DNA from: Streptomyces chrestomyceticus JCM 4735
GTDB taxonomy: Bacteria > Actinomycetota > Actinomycetes > Streptomycetales > Streptomycetaceae
Assembly (NCBI RefSeq): GCF_003865135.1
Contig: NZ_BHZC01000001.1
Coordinates: forward strand, 6,014,001-6,078,000
Direction of reading: 5' to 3'
DNA length: 64,000 bases
Below are positions 8,253 through 16,764 of this stretch, in pieces. Each line of letters begins with the position of its first letter. Position 1 is the first letter of the stretch. The notes under the pieces are model-generated. The model saw only the letters and a list, made by a program, of their open reading frames with translations. It was not told the origin of the DNA and searched no databases. Both the position numbers and the translations under genes were made by a program.

Positions 8253-8359
8253 ATGACCGGTGCTGTGTGGTGTCTTGTTCCCCACCGGCTGAGAAAAAGT
8301 GTACAGGGTCTGGAGGGGTGCTCGCTCCCGGCTTTGGGTCAGGCCGGGAGCGAGCTGCG

Positions 8360-8967
8360 TCACTCCGGGTCCGCGGGCAGGACGTGCCTGGCCGCGATCT
8401 CCTTCGCGGTGTCCGAGTCCGGGCCGGGCTGCGGCACGAAGACCGCCTCCCGGTAGTAGCGGAGTTCCGCGATGGATTCACGGATGTCCGCCAGCGCCCG
8501 GTGGTTCCCGTTCTTCTCCGGACTGTTGAAGTACGCCCTCGGGTACCAGCGCCGGGCCAGTTCCTTCACGGACGACACATCCACGATCCGGTAGTGCAGG
8601 TGGCTCTCCAGCTCCGGCATGTCGCGGAGCAGGAAGCCCCGGTCGGTGCCGACGGAATTGCCGCACAGCGGTGCCCGGCCGGGTTCCGGTACGTGCTGCT
8701 TGAGGTACTGGAGCACCTGTTCCTGTGCGTCCTCCAGTGTGGTGCCACTGTCCAGCTCGGCCAGCAGCCCGGAGGAGGTGTGCATCTGGCGCACGACCTC
8801 GGGCATGGTGGTCAGGGCCTCGGCCGGGGGCGGATCACGATGTCCACCCCGTCGCCCAGGACATTCAGCTCCGAGTCGGTGACCAGGGCGGCCACCTCGA
8901 TGAGCGCGTCGTTCGCCAGCGAGAGCCCGGTCATCTCGCAGTCGATCCACACCATGCGATCGTTCAT
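8360..8967 (-). pseudogene. orn: Oligoribonuclease, apparent one-base frameshift (possible sequence error)
   Basis: DEDDh 3'-to-5' exoribonuclease that degrades short oligoribonucleotides such as pGpG. Translation from the ATG at 8967 gives [19 protein letters not shown] and continues correctly to VDIVIRP, then hits a stop. From there the -1-shifted frame continues the family exactly ([17 protein letters not shown] to the end at 8360). The break is at the five-G run 8826-8830, where one more G restores the family sequence. The DEDDh residues are all present across both frames: Asp/Glu of WIDCEMTG, the Asp of SVGTDRGFL and His/Asp of HRALADIRES. The restored length is 202 aa, normal for Orn. 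The start is five bases after the adpA stop and uses a GGGTGAGG box overlapping that stop, so it is translationally coupled. A homopolymer sequencing error is more likely than true loss. Confidence 0.85.
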
Positions 8968-8972
8968 ACGCC

Positions 8973-10466
8973 TCACCCTACGGGGCGCTCCCGCTGACTG
9001 GGCAGCACCGGTCGGCCGGCCGGCCGACCGGCGGGCTGTTCCGGAAGCCGTGGCGCGTAGGCGTCGGATTCCGGTTTGCCCGGCTCTGTCGGCGCGAGCG
9101 CGGTGGCCTGGCTGTGCACCGGCTGGTTGTGGCCCGCCGTACTGTGCCCCGGCTGGCCGCCCGACCCGTGCCCGCCCGGACCGCCGTGCCCCCCGTGCGA
9201 ACCCTGGGGGTGCCCGCCCGGACCGTGCCCGCTCTGGGGGTGGCCCTGCGTGTGCCCGCCCGGACCGAGTCCCCCTTGGGAATGCGTCGCCTGGCTGTGC
9301 GACGTCTGCCCGTGGTGCAGCGGTCCGTGGCCTCCCGGCAGGTGGCCCGCCGCGGCCGCGGCGAACCGGTCCGCACCGGCACCGGGGCGCTCACCGCGCT
9401 CCGGCCGGTCCGACCGGGCGGCCTGCTCGGGCACCCCGTTCTGCGGCCTGCGCGCGCGGTACGCCGCGCGGTAGGCCGCGGGTGAGGCACCCAACTGCCG
9501 CCGGAAGTGGCCGCGCAGGGCGACCGGCGACCGGAAGCCGCAGCGTCCGGCGACCTCGTCCACGGAGTAGTCCGAGGTCTCCAGCAGCCGCTGCGCCTGG
9601 AGGACGCGCTGGGTGATCAGCCACTGCAGCGGAGCGCTCCCGGTCAGGGACCGGAAACGGCGGTCGAAGGTGCGGCGGCTCATGTAGGCGCGGGCCGCCA
9701 GCGTCTCCACGTCGAACTGCTCGTGGAGGTGCTCCAGCGCCCAGGCCACGACCTCGGCGAGCGGGTCCGCACCGATCTCCTCGGGTAACGACCTGTCCAG
9801 GTACCTCTGGTGCCCCAGGTCCGACGCGGTGCGCCGGGGCGGGACCACCAGCCGCCGGGCGAGCGCGTTGGCCGCGTCCGCCCCGTGGTCGGTACGGACG
9901 ATGTGCAGGCACAGGTCGATGCCGGCGGCGGTCCCCGCGGAGGTCAGCACGTCGCCGTCGTCGACGAAGAGCTCGCGGGGGTCCACATGGACGGACGGAT
10001 AACGCTTGGCGAGCGTCGGCGCGTACATCCAGTGGGTGGTCGCGGGCCTGCCGTCGAGGAGCCCTGCGGCGGCGAGCACGAAGGCTCCCGTGCAGAGCCC
10101 GACGATGCGGGCCCCTTCTTCGTGTGCCCGGCGCAGCGCGTCCAGCGCGGCCGGTGGTGGTGCCTGTGTGATGGACCGCCAGGCCGGAACGACGACGGTG
10201 CCCGCGCGGGCGATCGCCTCCAGCCCGTAGGGGGCCGACAGTTCGAGCCCCCCGGTGGTGCGCAAAGGCGCATCTTCGCCCGCGCACACAAGTAGTCGGT
10301 ACCGCGGAACACCCGCGTCCTGGCGGTCGATGCCGAAGACCGAGAGCGGAATGGAGCTCTCGAAAATCGGGCCGCCACTGAAGAGGAGCACCGCGACTAT
10401 TTCGCGGCGTCGTCGGGCGGCGAGCTTGCGTGCGGCATCTGGTACGGCAGCGGAGTCCTGGCTCAT
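8973..10466 (-). CDS. adpA: AdpA, pleiotropic AraC/GlxA-type developmental regulator
   Basis: Central regulator of morphological and secondary metabolism in Streptomyces, 497 aa. The start at 10466 has a GAGGGGGG box. Residues about 20-195 form the DJ-1/PfpI-like dimerization domain ([38 protein letters not shown]). Residues about 225-335 form the AraC HTH pair ([36 protein letters not shown]), closely matching known AdpA. Codon 227 (Leu of DRSLPEE; 9786-9788 on the complement) is TTA, the conserved bldA-dependent codon of adpA. After the AraC domain the protein has a 156-residue tail whose middle is rich in His, Gly, Gln and Ser (16 His in about 78 residues). Known AdpA proteins are about 400 aa long. 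orn follows immediately, the conserved arrangement. Confidence 0.95.
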   Translation of the reverse strand: MSQDSAAVPDAARKLAARRRREIVAVLLFSGGPIFESSIPLSVFGIDRQDAGVPRYRLLVCAGEDAPLRTTGGLELSAPYGLEAIARAGTVVVPAWRSITQAPPPAALDALRRAHEEGARIVGLCTGAFVLAAAGLLDGRPATTHWMYAPTLAKRYPSVHVDPRELFVDDGDVLTSAGTAAGIDLCLHIVRTDHGADAANALARRLVVPPRRTASDLGHQRYLDRSLPEEIGADPLAEVVAWALEHLHEQFDVETLAARAYMSRRTFDRRFRSLTGSAPLQWLITQRVLQAQRLLETSDYSVDEVAGRCGFRSPVALRGHFRRQLGASPAAYRAAYRARRPQNGVPEQAARSDRPERGERPGAGADRFAAAAAGHLPGGHGPLHHGQTSHSQATHSQGGLGPGGHTQGHPQSGHGPGGHPQGSHGGHGGPGGHGSGGQPGHSTAGHNQPVHSQATALAPTEPGKPESDAYAPRLPEQPAGRPAGRPVLPSQRERPVG

Positions 10467-10567
10467 GGCACTTAAGCCCCCCTCGGTCGTCTCGCCCTCT
10501 CGGTCCTGCACTGTTCCCCCGCCGTGATTGCCAAGATCGAATCTACTGCGTCCCGTGAGGATGGAGT

Positions 10568-10610
10568 GCCAAGTTCACCACCCGCTCGTATGTCGATATG
10601 GCAACTTGGC
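10568..10610. promoter_or_regulatory. Inverted repeat upstream of adpA
   Basis: GCCAAGTT (10568-10575) and AACTTGGC (10603-10610) form a perfect 8-bp inverted repeat, 102 bp upstream of the adpA start. AdpA is known to bind its own upstream region, at sites beginning TGGC. The match to the full AdpA consensus is partial, so this is only a candidate operator. The rest of 10467-10814 shows nothing else clear. Confidence 0.4.
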
Positions 10611-10814
10611 GCGAAGCATTCGATCACGAAGCGTTCCACTCGTCGGGCCTGCTGGGAAGTACGCCTCTCGCCTCTGCCCGTAAGCCGTAGGGCGCAACCA
10701 CGCCCCGCGGTCCTTTCCTCGCAGCTCAGGCCCGGGTTACGGGTCGCTTTTGCCAAGGGATGCACTCGGGCACGAAGTTGGCCGAAAACGAACCTGGGCA
10801 GGCTTGCGGGCGCG

Positions 10815-11120
10815 TCATTCCTCCGGCGTACGCCCCTCGGAACGGCGCCCTCCCCGGTGGGCTCCGGTCCCGGTACGGCTGTGCCGGCCGCGGTGCGGGG
10901 CGATCTCGTCGGCCGACGGACGGGCCGCGGTGCGCTCGGACTGGCGCAGCAGGGCCCGGCAGGCACAGGTCACCGTCGCCAGTCCCACGGCGGTGCCGAG
11001 CGCCCCGGCGGCGGACGCGCCGCACAGGACGAGGACGAGGGGCACCACGGCACAACTGAACGCCGCCCAGCGCACGAGATCGCTCACTGGATCGGCTGAT
11101 GTGTTCGAAGGACCGGGCAC
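10815..11120 (-). CDS. Small conserved membrane protein
   Basis: Unrecognised 101-residue protein. It starts with GTG at 11120 after a strong GGAGGGAG box. Residues about 15-55 are two adjacent hydrophobic segments (LVRWAAFSCAVVPLVLVLCG and AAGALGTAVGLATVTCACRAL), followed by a basic, hydrophilic C-terminal tail of about 45 residues predicted to be cytosolic. It lies upstream of adpA in the same orientation, with a 348-bp gap between its stop and the adpA start. No catalytic motif is visible, so no function is proposed. Confidence 0.7.
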   Translation of the reverse strand: MPGPSNTSADPVSDLVRWAAFSCAVVPLVLVLCGASAAGALGTAVGLATVTCACRALLRQSERTAARPSADEIAPHRGRHSRTGTGAHRGGRRSEGRTPEE

Positions 11121-11508
11121 GGCGTACTCCCTCCAGGCAGGCTGGTACTACAACGGCTGTGGGGGTCCATGGGTCACCGCGATGGGTACGTACGGGGGCA
11201 GGCCGGGGCATTGCCATCCGGCCCACGCTCCGGCATGCTCCGGGGAATGTTCGAGCGGTACTCCGCCCGTGTGGCCGCGGGGGGCCGCACCCGCATCAGG
11301 GGTCCGCCGTCCGCGCGGGGCTCTGGGCAGCGGGGGGCTGGCGCCGTACTCTTGGGGTAAGGCATTGGGAAGATGATTCCCGGTCGTGTTGTTCCCCTTT
11401 GAACTACAGGGCTGACCTCTCGATCAAGCCAGCTCAGTCAACTGCCGGATCAAGTCAATCGCCGCTCCCCGTCCGCCCCTCCGCAAGGACCTCCTTCGCC
11501 GAGACACC

Positions 11509-12030
11509 ATGGCCGGTCACGAAATCCCCGAACCCGCGGACCGCAAGCAGGTCGCCGATCCGACGGCGGACCTCCAAGCGGCGGATCAGACACGTCACTC
11601 CTGCGATCCCGCCTTCCGGCACGGTGTCGTCGTCGGCTTCGACGGATCGACGTCGAGCGAGCGGGCGTTGGCGTATGCAATCGGTATGGCACGGCGCTCC
11701 GGCTCCGGCCTGATCATCGTCCATGTGGCCAACCGGCTGCCCACGACGGTCTGGGCGGGCTGTGAGCCCCCGGTCTTCGTGGACGTGCCGGACCACCGTA
11801 CGGAAGTGCTGGGGCTGGAGCTCGCCTGCGCCGACCACCTCGCGGAGATCCCGTGGGTCCTCGTGGAGCGCGGCGGCGACATCTGCCACGAGCTCGAAGA
11901 GGTCGGTCACGAGTACGAGGCCGACGCGATCGTGGTCGGCTCGACGCACGGCATCGTGGGCCGGATCTTCGGCTCGGTCGCGGGACGGCTGGCCCGGCGG
12001 GCGCAGCGGCCCGTGGTCGTCATTCCCTGA
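11509..12030 (+). CDS. Universal stress protein (UspA family)
   Basis: Single-domain universal stress protein, 173 aa, with an N-terminal hydrophilic extension of about 36 residues before the domain begins at HGVVVGFDGSTSSERALAYA. The C-terminal nucleotide-binding region is VVGSTHGIVGRIFGSVAGRL, then RRAQRPVVVIP. The glycine spacing (G-x3-G-x6-G-S) differs from the classical G-x2-G-x9-G-S/T motif, so ATP binding is likely but not assured. The 388-bp gap upstream (11121-11508) shows only one weak hairpin near 11269-11290 and no gene. Expected to be cytoplasmic. Confidence 0.88.
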   Translation: MAGHEIPEPADRKQVADPTADLQAADQTRHSCDPAFRHGVVVGFDGSTSSERALAYAIGMARRSGSGLIIVHVANRLPTTVWAGCEPPVFVDVPDHRTEVLGLELACADHLAEIPWVLVERGGDICHELEEVGHEYEADAIVVGSTHGIVGRIFGSVAGRLARRAQRPVVVIP

Positions 12031-12478
12031 CGATTCCCTGACGGCCGCTTCCCCGACCGGCTCTCCGCCCGGCACCGGACACCGTGCTCCTGACGCACCG
12101 TAATCCCCTGGGGCGTGAGGTGAGGGAGCGTCACCAGCGCCCCGTAGCCGCGCAGTCGGCATATTTACTGGCCCGTAGAGGTGGAATGCGCGGTGCCAGG
12201 GGGTAGAAAACCGATCAAGAGGGCGCGAACGGAGCGTGAACGGCCGGGACGGCCGGACGCGGCCGGCGCGGCTCCCGGGGCGCGCGGGCTCCCCGGCGGA
12301 CGGGGCGGGTCCGCCGCCCGGCTCTCCGGCCGTCAACAGCGTGCTGCCGCCCGGGAGGTGACGGTTCCCGGGCAGGCGGCCACCGCCGGCGTAAGGGCGA
12401 CGCCGGCAACAGGGGAGGCGGGGCCCGCGCGTCTGGTGGCACGCGCGGGGCCCCGCCCCCCGCCCCCGAAAAGCGGAG

Positions 12479-12525
12479 CGTCCGGGGCACGGGCGGCCCC
12501 CCGTAGGCCGCCCGTCCCCCGGACG
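12479..12525. terminator. Long bidirectional hairpin between USP gene and glmS
   Basis: Outer stem GTCCGGGG / CCCCGGAC and inner stem ACGGGCGGCC / GGCCGCCCGT, separated by a C-C mismatch, with a 7-nt loop. The 657-bp gap 12031-12687 has no gene. Besides this hairpin it holds two near-identical GGGCGGTCAYTCACCGG units at about 12565-12600. glmS transcription would read through this region from the right. Confidence 0.7.
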
Positions 12526-12687
12526 GACACCCGCGGCCGCGAGGTGGACAGGACCTCACGGCCACGGGCGGTCATTCACCGGCGGGCGGTCACTCACCGG
12601 GCCGGGCCCCGGAGCGGGCCCCGGCCGGTTCCCCTGGGCGGTCACCCGCCCAAGGGCGACACCCAGTACGGCCCCGCCCCCGGCCGA

Positions 12688-14517
12688 CTACTCGACCGTG
12701 ACGGACTTCGCCAGGTTGCGCGGCTTGTCGATGTCCCGGCCCATGGCCAGCGCCACGTGGTAGGCTAGGAGCTGGAGCGGGATGCCCATCAGGATCGGGT
12801 CCAGCTCGTTCTCGTTCTTCGGCACGACGATGGTGTGGTCGGCCTTGTCCTGCTTCTGGTGCGCGACGGCCAGGATGCGGCCGCTGCGGGCCTTGATCTC
12901 CTCCATCGCGGCGCGGTTCTTCTCCAGCAGGTCGTCGTCCGGGACGATCGCCACGGTCGGCATGGCCGGCTCGATGAGCGCCAGCGGACCGTGCTTGAGC
13001 TCGGACGCCGGGTACGCCTCGGCGTGGATGTAGGAGATCTCCTTGAGCTTGAGCGACGCCTCACGGGCGACCGGGTAGCCGCGCACCCGGCCGATGAACA
13101 TCATCGACCTGGCCTCGGCGTACTCCGCCGCCAGCTTCTTGACCTCGTCCTCCATCGCCAGGATCTCCTGGATCTGGCCGGGCAGCTTGCGCAGGCCCTC
13201 GATGATCCGCTTGCCGTCGGCGACGGACAGGTCGCGGATGCGGCCCAGGTGCAGCGCCAGCAGCCCGAAGGCGACCACGGTGTTGGTGAAGCACTTGGTG
13301 GAGACCACGCAGACCTCGGGGCCCGCGTGCACGTACACGCCGCCGTGGGTCTCCCGCGCGATCGCCGAGCCGACCACGTTCACCACGCCCAGGACGCGCG
13401 CGCCCTTGCGCTTGAGCTCCTGCACGGCCGCCAGCACGTCGTAGGTCTCGCCGGACTGGGAGACCGCGATGTAGAGGGTGTCGGGGTCCACGACCGGGTT
13501 GCGGTAGCGGAACTCGGAGGCCGGCTCGGCGTCCGAGGGGATACGGGCCAGCTCCTCGATCATCTGCGCGCCGATCTGGCCCGCGTGGTACGAGGTGCCG
13601 CAGCCCAGGATCTTCACCCGGCGGATGGCGCGCGCCTCGCGCGGGTCCAGGTTCAGCCCGCCCAGGTGCACGGTGGAGAAGCGGTCGTCGATCCGCCCGC
13701 GCAGCACGCGGTCGACGGCGTCGGCCTGCTCGCTGATCTCCTTGTGCATGTACGTGTCGTGGCCGCCCATGTCGTACGACTCGGCCTCCCACTCCACGGT
13801 GGTCGGCTGGGCGGAGGTGTGCGAGCCCTCGGTGGTGTACGTGCGGTAGTCGTCGGCCTTGATGGTGGCCATCTCACCGTCGTCGAGGGTGACGACCTGG
13901 CGGGTGTGCGAGACCAGCGCGGCGACGTCGGAGGAGACGAACATCTCCTTCTCGCCGATGCCCAGGACGACCGGCGAGCCGTTGCGGGCGACGACGATGC
14001 GCTCGGGGAAGTCGGCGTGCAGCACGGCGATGCCGTACGTGCCCTCGATGACCCGCAGGGCCTCGCGGACCTGCTCCTCCAGGGTCGGCGCCTGGGAGCG
14101 GCCGATCAGGTGGGCGAGCACCTCGGTGTCGGTCTCGGAGAGGAACTCGGCGCCGTCGGCGGTGAGCTTGGCGCGCAGCTCGTCGGCGTTGTCGATGATG
14201 CCGTTGTGGACGACGGCGACCTTGCCCTCGGTGTCCACGTGCGGGTGGGCGTTCTCGTCGGTCGGCGCGCCGTGGGTGGCCCAGCGGGTGTGCGCGATGC
14301 CGGCGGTGCCCGCGAAGCGCTTCGGCAGGCGGGACTCCAGCTCGCGGACGCGGCCCTTGGCCTTGGCGGTCTTCAGGCCGCCGGGGGTCTTGCCGGTGCC
14401 CTTGGCGTGGATGGCGATACCGGCGGAGTCGTACCCGCGGTACTCCAGGCGCTGCAGTCCTTCGAGGAGCAGGGGAGCCACGTCCCGCTTACCGATGTAG
14501 CCGACGATCCCGCACAT
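12688..14517 (-). CDS. glmS: Glutamine--fructose-6-phosphate aminotransferase (isomerizing)
   Basis: Cytosolic enzyme making glucosamine-6-phosphate from fructose-6-phosphate and glutamine, the first step of UDP-GlcNAc and cell-wall synthesis. The protein is 609 aa, normal for the family. The start at 14517 is set by the obligatory N-terminal nucleophile Cys2 (MCGIVGYIG) and a GGGAGG box. The glutaminase domain (residues about 1-230) includes HTRWATHGAPTDENAHPH and VVHNGIIDN. Two SIS domains follow (ILGCGTSYHAGQIGAQ; AVSQSGETYDVLAA; HAEAYPASELKHGPLALIE), and the protein ends in KSVTVE as expected. The small conserved gene at 14589 is 71 bp upstream in the same direction and may share its transcript. 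Confidence 0.97.
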   Translation of the reverse strand: MCGIVGYIGKRDVAPLLLEGLQRLEYRGYDSAGIAIHAKGTGKTPGGLKTAKAKGRVRELESRLPKRFAGTAGIAHTRWATHGAPTDENAHPHVDTEGKVAVVHNGIIDNADELRAKLTADGAEFLSETDTEVLAHLIGRSQAPTLEEQVREALRVIEGTYGIAVLHADFPERIVVARNGSPVVLGIGEKEMFVSSDVAALVSHTRQVVTLDDGEMATIKADDYRTYTTEGSHTSAQPTTVEWEAESYDMGGHDTYMHKEISEQADAVDRVLRGRIDDRFSTVHLGGLNLDPREARAIRRVKILGCGTSYHAGQIGAQMIEELARIPSDAEPASEFRYRNPVVDPDTLYIAVSQSGETYDVLAAVQELKRKGARVLGVVNVVGSAIARETHGGVYVHAGPEVCVVSTKCFTNTVVAFGLLALHLGRIRDLSVADGKRIIEGLRKLPGQIQEILAMEDEVKKLAAEYAEARSMMFIGRVRGYPVAREASLKLKEISYIHAEAYPASELKHGPLALIEPAMPTVAIVPDDDLLEKNRAAMEEIKARSGRILAVAHQKQDKADHTIVVPKNENELDPILMGIPLQLLAYHVALAMGRDIDKPRNLAKSVTVE

Positions 14518-14588
14518 GTGGTGACCCTCCCGGTCAGGCAGTTGGACAGTGGCGCACGTTGCGGCGCGCGCCGGGGTGCTCGGCCGGT

Positions 14589-14930
14589 TCAGCCGTAGAC
14601 GAGGCGGCGCAGTTGGCGCGCCGAGAGCTCGGGCGGGCGGACCGCGCGGTGCGGCAGCTCCTGGCCGATGCGTTCGAAGATCGCCTCGTTGCGCAGTCCC
14701 TGCGACTGCAGTTCCCGGTGGCGTCTGCGGACGTAGTCCTCGGTCGTCTCGTCGAAGTACGCGAGGACGTCGAGCACCACCCGGGCGGCCTCACCGCGTT
14801 GGAGCGGTGTGCTGCGCACCAGGTGGTCGACGAGGTCCTCATGGGGCGAACGGCGATCGAGCACCCGATGAATACTGATGGGTCGGATCGGGTTACGCAA
14901 GAAATCTGCCCGATATCGGGCAAGCGACAC
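14589..14930 (-). CDS. Small conserved protein upstream of glmS
   Basis: Unrecognised 113-residue protein. The GTG start at 14930 is provisional; the convincing part begins around SIHRVLDRRSPHEDLVDHL, so a start about 20 codons further in is possible. The sequence is soluble, charged and probably helical (VRRRHRELQSQGLRNEAIFERI, then PPELSARQLRRLVYG). It has no membrane segment or catalytic motif. Its position 71 bp upstream of glmS in the same orientation suggests cotranscription. Function unknown. Confidence 0.72.
   Translation of the reverse strand: MSLARYRADFLRNPIRPISIHRVLDRRSPHEDLVDHLVRSTPLQRGEAARVVLDVLAYFDETTEDYVRRRHRELQSQGLRNEAIFERIGQELPHRAVRPPELSARQLRRLVYG
14907..14922. promoter_or_regulatory. 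16-bp perfect palindrome at the glmS operon / hexosaminidase divergent region
   Basis: TGCCCGATATCGGGCA overlaps the 5' end of the small gene upstream of glmS and lies 145 bp upstream of the GH20 gene start. Its symmetry suggests a protein-binding site, but no matching regulator motif is recognised. Confidence 0.4.
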
Positions 14931-15067
14931 GCCGAATGGCCCCAGAGGCGGTGTCCACCTTGACCACTAGGAGGGCGCGCGGTACTCAATGTTGACGTTC
15001 GGTTGCTCCATGCCACGTACGACGTCCACGCACGGCCCTGCACGATGAGCCCAGCGAAGGGAATCTC

Positions 15068-16681
15068 GTGAGACGAAGCAGACTGTTCTGCTCGCTGCTG
15101 CTGGTGGCGGCGACCGGCCTGTCGACGGCCGGGGCGCAGTCCGCCGCGGCCGACCGCGGCAGCCCGTCCGCCCGCCACGCCAAGCCGATAGCCCTCGACC
15201 AGGTCATCCCGGCGCCCGCCTCGGTCAAACCGGGCAAGGATCCGTACACGATCGGTCACCGGACGCAGATCCGCGTACCCGGCGCGTCGGGCGAGGTCCG
15301 GCGGGTGGCCGGCTATCTGGCGGACGTCCTGCGCCCGTCCACCGGCTACCCGCTGCCGGTCACCGGCAAGGACGGCCGGGACGGCATCGTGCTGCGCCTG
15401 GACGGCAAGGACACCAAGGCGCTCGGCGCCGAGGGCTACCGCCTCACCTCCACCCGGCACGCGGTGACGATCACCGCCGCCCGGCCCGCCGGCCTCTTCC
15501 ACGGCGTGCAGACCCTGCGCCAGCTCCTGCCGCCGTCCGTCGAGAAGCGCAGCGAGCAGCACGGCCTCTGGAAGGTCGCCGGCGGCACCATCTCCGACAC
15601 CCCGCGGTACGGATACCGCGGCGGGATGATCGATGTGTCCCGGCACTTCTTCACGGTCGATCAGTTGAAGCGTTACATCGATCAGCTTGCGCTGTACAAG
15701 TACAACAAGCTGCATCTGCACCTCACCGACGATCAGGGCTGGCGGCTCCAGATCAACTCCTGGCCGCGGCTCGCCACCTACGGCGGCAGCACCCAGGTCG
15801 GCGGCGGCCCCGGCGGCTACTACACCAAGGCCCAGTACCGCGAGATCCTGCGGTACGCCGCCAGCCGCTACCTGGAGGTCATCCCCGAGATCGACACCCC
15901 GGGACACACCCAGGCCGCGCTGGCCTCGTACGCGAAGCTGAACTGCAACGGCGTCGCGCCGCCCATCTACACGGGCGTCGAGGTCGGTTTCAGCTCGCTG
16001 TGCGTGCCCAAGAAGGTGACGTACGAGTTCCTGGACGACGTCTTCCGTGAGGTCGCGGCGCTGACCCCCGGCCCGTACCTGCACATCGGCGGCGACGAGG
16101 CGTACTCCACCAGCCACGCCGACTACATGACCTTCATGAACAAGGCCCAGCCGCTGGTGACCAAGCACAAGAAGAGGGTCATAGGGTGGCACCAGATGAC
16201 CGCCGTCACGCCCGCCAAGGGCGCCGCGGTGCAGTACTGGGGCTACGACAAGACCCCCGCCAAGGAGCGGGAGCAGGTCGCGGCGGCCGCCCGGAAGGGC
16301 GCCGGGCTCATCCTGTCGCCGGCCGACCGGTCCTACCTCGACATGAAGTACACCAAGGACACCAAGCTCGGTAAGGCGTGGGCCGGGTACGTCGAGGTCC
16401 AGCGGTCCTACGACTGGGACCCCGCGACGTATCTGAAGGGCGCGCCGCAGAAATCGATCATGGGCGTCGAAGCGCCCATCTGGACGGAGACCCTCTCCAC
16501 CGATCAGCACCTCGACTACATGACCTTCCCGAGGCTGCCCGGCATCGCCGAGCTGGGCTGGTCGCCGAGGTCCACCCACGACTGGGACACCTACAAACAC
16601 CGGCTAGCCTCCCAGGCTCCCCGCTGGGAGGCCATGGGCTTCGACTACTACCGGTCCCCGCAGGTGCCGTGGCGCAAGTGA
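15068..16681 (+). CDS. Secreted beta-N-acetylhexosaminidase (GH20)
   Basis: Exported exo-enzyme removing terminal GlcNAc/GalNAc from chitin oligosaccharides and glycans, 537 aa, close in length to the Streptomyces GH20 enzymes. The start is GTG at 15068, with GAAGG upstream. A Sec signal covers residues 1 to about 27 (MRRSRLFCSLLLVAATGLSTAG). A GH20b-type domain is followed by the TIM barrel from GYRGGMIDVSRHFF, with LHLHLTDDQGWRLQI and VIPEIDTPGH. The catalytic pair is in HIGGDEAYS (Asp about 343, Glu about 344). The Trp-rich end (IWTETL, ELGWSPRSTHDWD) is typical. The product feeds amino sugar catabolism; glmS is the divergent neighbour. Confidence 0.95.
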   Translation: MRRSRLFCSLLLVAATGLSTAGAQSAAADRGSPSARHAKPIALDQVIPAPASVKPGKDPYTIGHRTQIRVPGASGEVRRVAGYLADVLRPSTGYPLPVTGKDGRDGIVLRLDGKDTKALGAEGYRLTSTRHAVTITAARPAGLFHGVQTLRQLLPPSVEKRSEQHGLWKVAGGTISDTPRYGYRGGMIDVSRHFFTVDQLKRYIDQLALYKYNKLHLHLTDDQGWRLQINSWPRLATYGGSTQVGGGPGGYYTKAQYREILRYAASRYLEVIPEIDTPGHTQAALASYAKLNCNGVAPPIYTGVEVGFSSLCVPKKVTYEFLDDVFREVAALTPGPYLHIGGDEAYSTSHADYMTFMNKAQPLVTKHKKRVIGWHQMTAVTPAKGAAVQYWGYDKTPAKEREQVAAAARKGAGLILSPADRSYLDMKYTKDTKLGKAWAGYVEVQRSYDWDPATYLKGAPQKSIMGVEAPIWTETLSTDQHLDYMTFPRLPGIAELGWSPRSTHDWDTYKHRLASQAPRWEAMGFDYYRSPQVPWRK

Positions 16682-16701
16682 GCTGACGGCGGTGACGACA
16701 G

Positions 16702-16733
16702 CGGGGCGGGACCGGAGCACCGGTCCCGCCCTG
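16702..16733. terminator. Bidirectional terminator hairpin
   Basis: GGGCGGGACCGG / CCGGTCCCGCCC stem (12 bp, extendable by two pairs) with loop AGCA. It sits between the convergent GH20 and acdH genes. Confidence 0.8.
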
Positions 16734-16764
16734 TGCCGTACGGCTGCCCGTACGGAACGCCGCC

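Noticed and set aside
8826..8830. Programmed ribosomal frameshifting in orn
   Set aside because: A five-base C run in the mRNA is a poor slip site, no downstream stimulator is evident, and Orn is normally one continuous frame. Error or mutation is simpler.
12031..12687. Gene in the USP-glmS gap
   Set aside because: Open frames here are Arg/Pro-rich and dominated by hairpin and repeat sequence.
14962..14977. Possible DasR site upstream of the hexosaminidase gene
   Set aside because: Only the right half resembles the DasR consensus (about 9 of 16 positions); too weak to call.
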